A DNA stretch of 8,012 nt, taken from contig CAJXTM010000131.1 of NCBI GenBank assembly GCA_913061385.1, positions 1 to 8,012 of the forward strand. The letters are read 5' to 3'. The notes under the pieces were generated by a model. That model was not told where the DNA came from, searched no databases, and was given only the letters and a program-made list of their open reading frames with translations. This DNA is from an uncultured Rhodopirellula sp. Lineage in GTDB: Bacteria > Planctomycetota > Planctomycetia > Pirellulales > Pirellulaceae. Positions 5,763 through 8,012 of this stretch are shown piece by piece. Every line of letters begins with the position of its first letter. Position 1 is the first letter of the stretch. The translations under genes and the position numbers were made by a program.

Positions 5763-6362
5763 TCAGTGAGTTACCTTGGTGGACTTCAGACTCTCAAGTC
5801 CCCACAGCAGAATGCTGCCCACAAATCCGCTGCACACCCAAGTGGCAAGTGTAGAGATAAGAATATCATCCCAAAAACCTTGGTGAGCGATCATCCAACC
5901 ACAGGCATATCCGCTCCACAATGAAAGGTTTTCGAAATGAAAGAAAAAGTGTGCCAATTTAGGTTTCGCTGCACGATTCACCACGACAAGAATCAACACA
6001 AAAACGATGAGAACTACGAGGGCAGCGAATGCCTCATAGTGAGTCCCACCAACATTGGCATAGGGCCTACACAAACGCGAAACAACTCCAACCGCGGCAC
6101 CACCCAAGATACAGGCGAATGGCAGAAAGACCATCTCCTTGAACTGATGTATCATTCCGTTCTCAAAATCAGGCAGACACGATTGATCAACGGGCCCCAA
6201 TTCTGATGGCGTCTGATACGGATTACTTCCCGCATCGCTGAATATCACGTTACCGCCATCACCACGGTTCCGACGACGCTGCAGCATAGTGACCACAACT
6301 GCCGCAGCGACTGCCAACCCACCAAACAAAACGGTCAGCAGATAATTCATGCCTACGGTCAT
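5763..6362 (-). CDS. Membrane protein with NPYQTP motif
   Basis: This 199-residue hypothetical membrane protein has a likely N-terminal helix at residues 6-27, then a basic loop (QRRRNRG) and a polar linker with NPYQTP (47-52). Further helices lie at about 77-96, 110-129 and 166-188, with a weaker one near 146-162. NPY-x-[ST/A]-P is a short motif that is very frequent at the N-terminus of planctomycete small membrane proteins; its role is unknown to me. Here it comes after a first helix rather than at the extreme N-terminus, which is less usual. Starts at 6362 and 6350 are both possible. Neither has a strong ribosome binding site, and the 6350 start still keeps the whole first helix. A 14-bp perfect palindrome lies 50 bases upstream. 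The gene is in the same direction as the sulfatase fusion but 256 bases downstream of it, so co-transcription is uncertain. Confidence 0.75.
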   Translation of the reverse strand: MTVGMNYLLTVLFGGLAVAAAVVVTMLQRRRNRGDGGNVIFSDAGSNPYQTPSELGPVDQSCLPDFENGMIHQFKEMVFLPFACILGGAAVGVVSRLCRPYANVGGTHYEAFAALVVLIVFVLILVVVNRAAKPKLAHFFFHFENLSLWSGYACGWMIAHQGFWDDILISTLATWVCSGFVGSILLWGLESLKSTKVTH

Positions 6363-6411
6363 CCAACACCAACCCGGTCTGTCAAACCCGAAAATTCACC
6401 AAGCACTAAGA

Positions 6412-6425
6412 TATCGAATTCGATA
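6412..6425. promoter_or_regulatory. 14-bp perfect palindrome, possible operator
   Basis: TATCGAATTCGATA is a perfect palindrome in an AT-rich patch 50-63 bases upstream of the membrane-protein start. The position suits a dimeric regulator or part of a promoter. A TTGACA on the minus strand (6385-6380) lies nearer the gene, but no matching -10 box follows at the right distance. Confidence 0.3.
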
Positions 6426-6618
6426 AAAATATTTCGAGTGTAAAGAACATGCTTTCCTGCAGCGCAATAGCTTCAGCCAACCTAATATCCACTTTTCACC
6501 GACTGGCAATTACCAGCCCACGAGGACAACATTCGGCTTCCTAATTCCAAACAATTCGCAGTAGCATCCCACAAGACCGCGGTGGCGTCGGCGACGTAAT
6601 AATTCAGTGAGATATTGA

Positions 6619-7965
6619 CTACTGTTGACGCAAATGCTTACTAAAAAAAACGTCTACGGTTTCGACCATTTGATCAAACCACTTTTGCTGATTAAGAAAT
6701 GGATGCGGCGCTCCCTCCACAATCGTCAGCCCGGTCGACACACCATCTTCCTTGGCTTGCTGCCGAAAAGAACTTGCGTGAGTACTGGGATCATCTTTTT
6801 CGCCGGTCATGAACCAGCAGGGCGGGTCACCTTGATCGAGATGAAATAACGGCGAAGCCATCCTGTAAGTTTCCGGCTGATCAGTCTGTGCCCCATTTAG
6901 GAATTGCCGCCAAATTCCACCGCGATCCTCGCTAGCCGAGACATTGCGTGTTCGCTCTGAAAGAAAATCAGTTTGGGCGCCCATCGGTACCGCTGCCTGG
7001 ATCGTGCTGCTGAAATCGGCGTTTCCACCATCGCCTTCAAGTTCCTTGACACCACCCGACGTCGCGAGCAGTGCAGTCAAATGACCACCAGCCGACAAAC
7101 CAACCGCTCCGATTTGTTTGCTATCCACCCCAAATTCCTCTGCATTAGCGCGGAGGAAACGCACGGCAGCTTTGCAATCCTGTATTTGTGCAGGAAAAGG
7201 TGATTCGCCACTCAGGCGATAGGAGATTGTCGCTGCAACATAACCGCGGTCAGCGATCGCCTGAGCAACCTGTGCGTGATGTACCCGACTACCCTTGGCC
7301 CAACCACCGCCGTGAATGCAAACAACAGCCGGCAGCGTACCCCACGCATCCTTGGGACGATAGATGTTCATTGCAAGAGTACGTTCGCCATAACGTGCAT
7401 AAGTCACATCCAGCTTTGAATTCAGACCACCAAGCGTTTCCGGTGCAATCATGGTACGACCACTCGTATACGTAGCTTGCGAAAACTCGCCAGCGTCACG
7501 AGCATCCAGTCGCATCTCATCCTGAAACATGATTGCCATGCCACGCAACTTTCGAAGCATGTCCCGATTCCGTACCAACTTCGATTCACCGGGGTCCTCC
7601 GATAAATCATAGAGCTGTAAGCTCGGGTTCAACTGCAGCTTAAAATGCTTCCAACGCACAGCAGCAAGTGCTCCATGACTTCCATGGTAAAAGAATGCAT
7701 TGTTGTATTCGTTTCTTTTGACAATAGAAGCCCATTCTCCAGCGGGATCCCAGCGGCGTCTCAAGGGAACCGTTGCGTTGAGCGAACTTTTCATCCCCGG
7801 TGCTGGAACGAACTCAGATTCTCCCTCGAGTAACGGTGAAATGTCACGACCATCAATCACACGCCCCTGCGGAACTTCAATACCAGCGAACGTCGCTAGT
7901 GTCGGATACCAGTCCATCGCTCTGACTACCGCGGACGACTCGACTCCCGCCTGCAAGCCCAAACC
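6619..7965 (-). CDS. Sulfatase-esterase fusion, 5' end missing
   Basis: The 448 C-terminal residues are present. The N-terminus is cut by adapter, and the five codons before residue 1 (xYKRQ) are adapter, not protein. Residues 1-150 are the C-terminal part of a sulfatase: MDWYPTLATFAGI (17-29), VIDGRDISPLLEG (36-48), AAVRWKHFKL (101-110) and LYDLSEDPGES (118-128). The active-site C/S-x-P-x-R is upstream and not seen. After a linker, residues 180-448 are an alpha/beta hydrolase like BD-FAE and acetylxylan esterases. It has oxyanion-hole HGGGW (218-222), the nucleophile in GLSAGG (Ser291), a catalytic Asp in GEKDDP (391 or 392) and His421 in APHPF, so the triad looks complete. Such fusions are known from Rhodopirellula-type planctomycetes. 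A fit is removal of sulfate and acyl groups from the same algal polysaccharide, probably outside the cytoplasm; the substrate is inferred. The stop at 6619-6621 is followed by 256 bases without a gene. Confidence 0.92.
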   Translation of the reverse strand, partial: GLGLQAGVESSAVVRAMDWYPTLATFAGIEVPQGRVIDGRDISPLLEGESEFVPAPGMKSSLNATVPLRRRWDPAGEWASIVKRNEYNNAFFYHGSHGALAAVRWKHFKLQLNPSLQLYDLSEDPGESKLVRNRDMLRKLRGMAIMFQDEMRLDARDAGEFSQATYTSGRTMIAPETLGGLNSKLDVTYARYGERTLAMNIYRPKDAWGTLPAVVCIHGGGWAKGSRVHHAQVAQAIADRGYVAATISYRLSGESPFPAQIQDCKAAVRFLRANAEEFGVDSKQIGAVGLSAGGHLTALLATSGGVKELEGDGGNADFSSTIQAAVPMGAQTDFLSERTRNVSASEDRGGIWRQFLNGAQTDQPETYRMASPLFHLDQGDPPCWFMTGEKDDPSTHASSFRQQAKEDGVSTGLTIVEGAPHPFLNQQKWFDQMVETVDVFFSKHLRQQ

Positions 7966-8012
7966 CTGTCTCTTATACACATCTCCGAGCCCACGAGACC
8001 GAGGCTGATCTC
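7966..8012. other. Illumina Nextera i7 adapter, reverse orientation (artefact)
   Basis: Bases 7966-7984 (CTGTCTCTTATACACATCT) are the Tn5 mosaic end, 7985-7999 the read-2 arm, 8000-8007 (CGAGGCTG) the same i7 index as at the left end, and 8008-8012 the start of P7. It is the reverse complement of the left-end adapter. It creates false peptides: xYKRQ in front of the sulfatase and LYTSPSPRDRG on the other strand. Confidence 0.98.

Noticed and set aside
6566..6577. AGCATCCCACAA occurring here and near 3350
   Set aside because: One or two shared 12-mers are expected by chance in 8 kb, and the flanks do not match.
6480..6600. Terminator for the sulfatase fusion
   Set aside because: Only short stems (such as CTGG/CCAG) are present, without a T-run on the minus strand.
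7700..8008. Plus-strand open frame of 102 codons at the right end
   Set aside because: It is antisense to the sulfatase fusion, and its tail (LYTSPSPRDRG) is translated adapter.
1..8012. Terminal inverted repeats with Tn5-like ends, suggesting an 8-kb composite transposon
   Set aside because: The ends contain the P7 primer, an i7 index and the Nextera read-2 arm, which are synthetic. No transposase is present.

Overview
The window looks like a metagenomic or draft-assembly contig from a planctomycete, most likely of the Rhodopirellula/Pirellulaceae type. The evidence is a sulfatase fused to a carbohydrate-esterase-like hydrolase, a small membrane protein with the planctomycete-typical NPYQTP motif, and the remains of a planctomycete-style Ser/Thr kinase with a GEIARG P-loop region and a TPR-like C-terminus. 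This is motif recognition, not a database search. Both ends (1-48 and 7966-8012) are Illumina Nextera adapter with the same i7 index. They are not biological sequence, so the contig ends are artificial and the last gene is cut by adapter.

Layout. Bases 49-236 hold no recognisable gene. Bases 237-852 (+) are a broken CPBP-type intramembrane protease gene whose pieces lie in three frames and still carry the EExxxR motif. It runs convergently into an intact gene for a small secreted protein (805-1332, -), which has a clear ribosome binding site. Bases 1333-3430 form a long gene-poor stretch. It contains one doubtful short ORF (1515-1790, -), a kinase pseudogene with a frameshift, two stops and a large internal deletion (1931-2329, -), possible remains of that kinase's N-terminal zinc-finger-like part (2585-2719, -), a possible folded RNA element (2942-3056) and a faint broken reading frame (3062-3253, +).

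From 3431 the gene content is normal. There is a GT11-like (fucosyltransferase-type) glycosyltransferase (3431-4315, +), a truncated prepilin-like N-terminus (4331-4473, +) and a secreted phytase-like/DUF3616-like beta-propeller protein (4631-5587, +). A GC-rich hairpin in a convergent gap follows, then a multi-pass membrane protein (5763-6362, -) and the 5'-truncated sulfatase-esterase fusion (6619-7965, -).

The intact genes do not form an obvious operon. Their shared theme is envelope and extracellular carbohydrate chemistry: a sugar transferase, a secreted propeller, and a sulfatase-esterase for sulfated, acylated polysaccharides. The most notable property is the density of decaying genes beside intact ones. 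I found no CRISPR array, tRNA, rRNA, insertion sequence or defence system.
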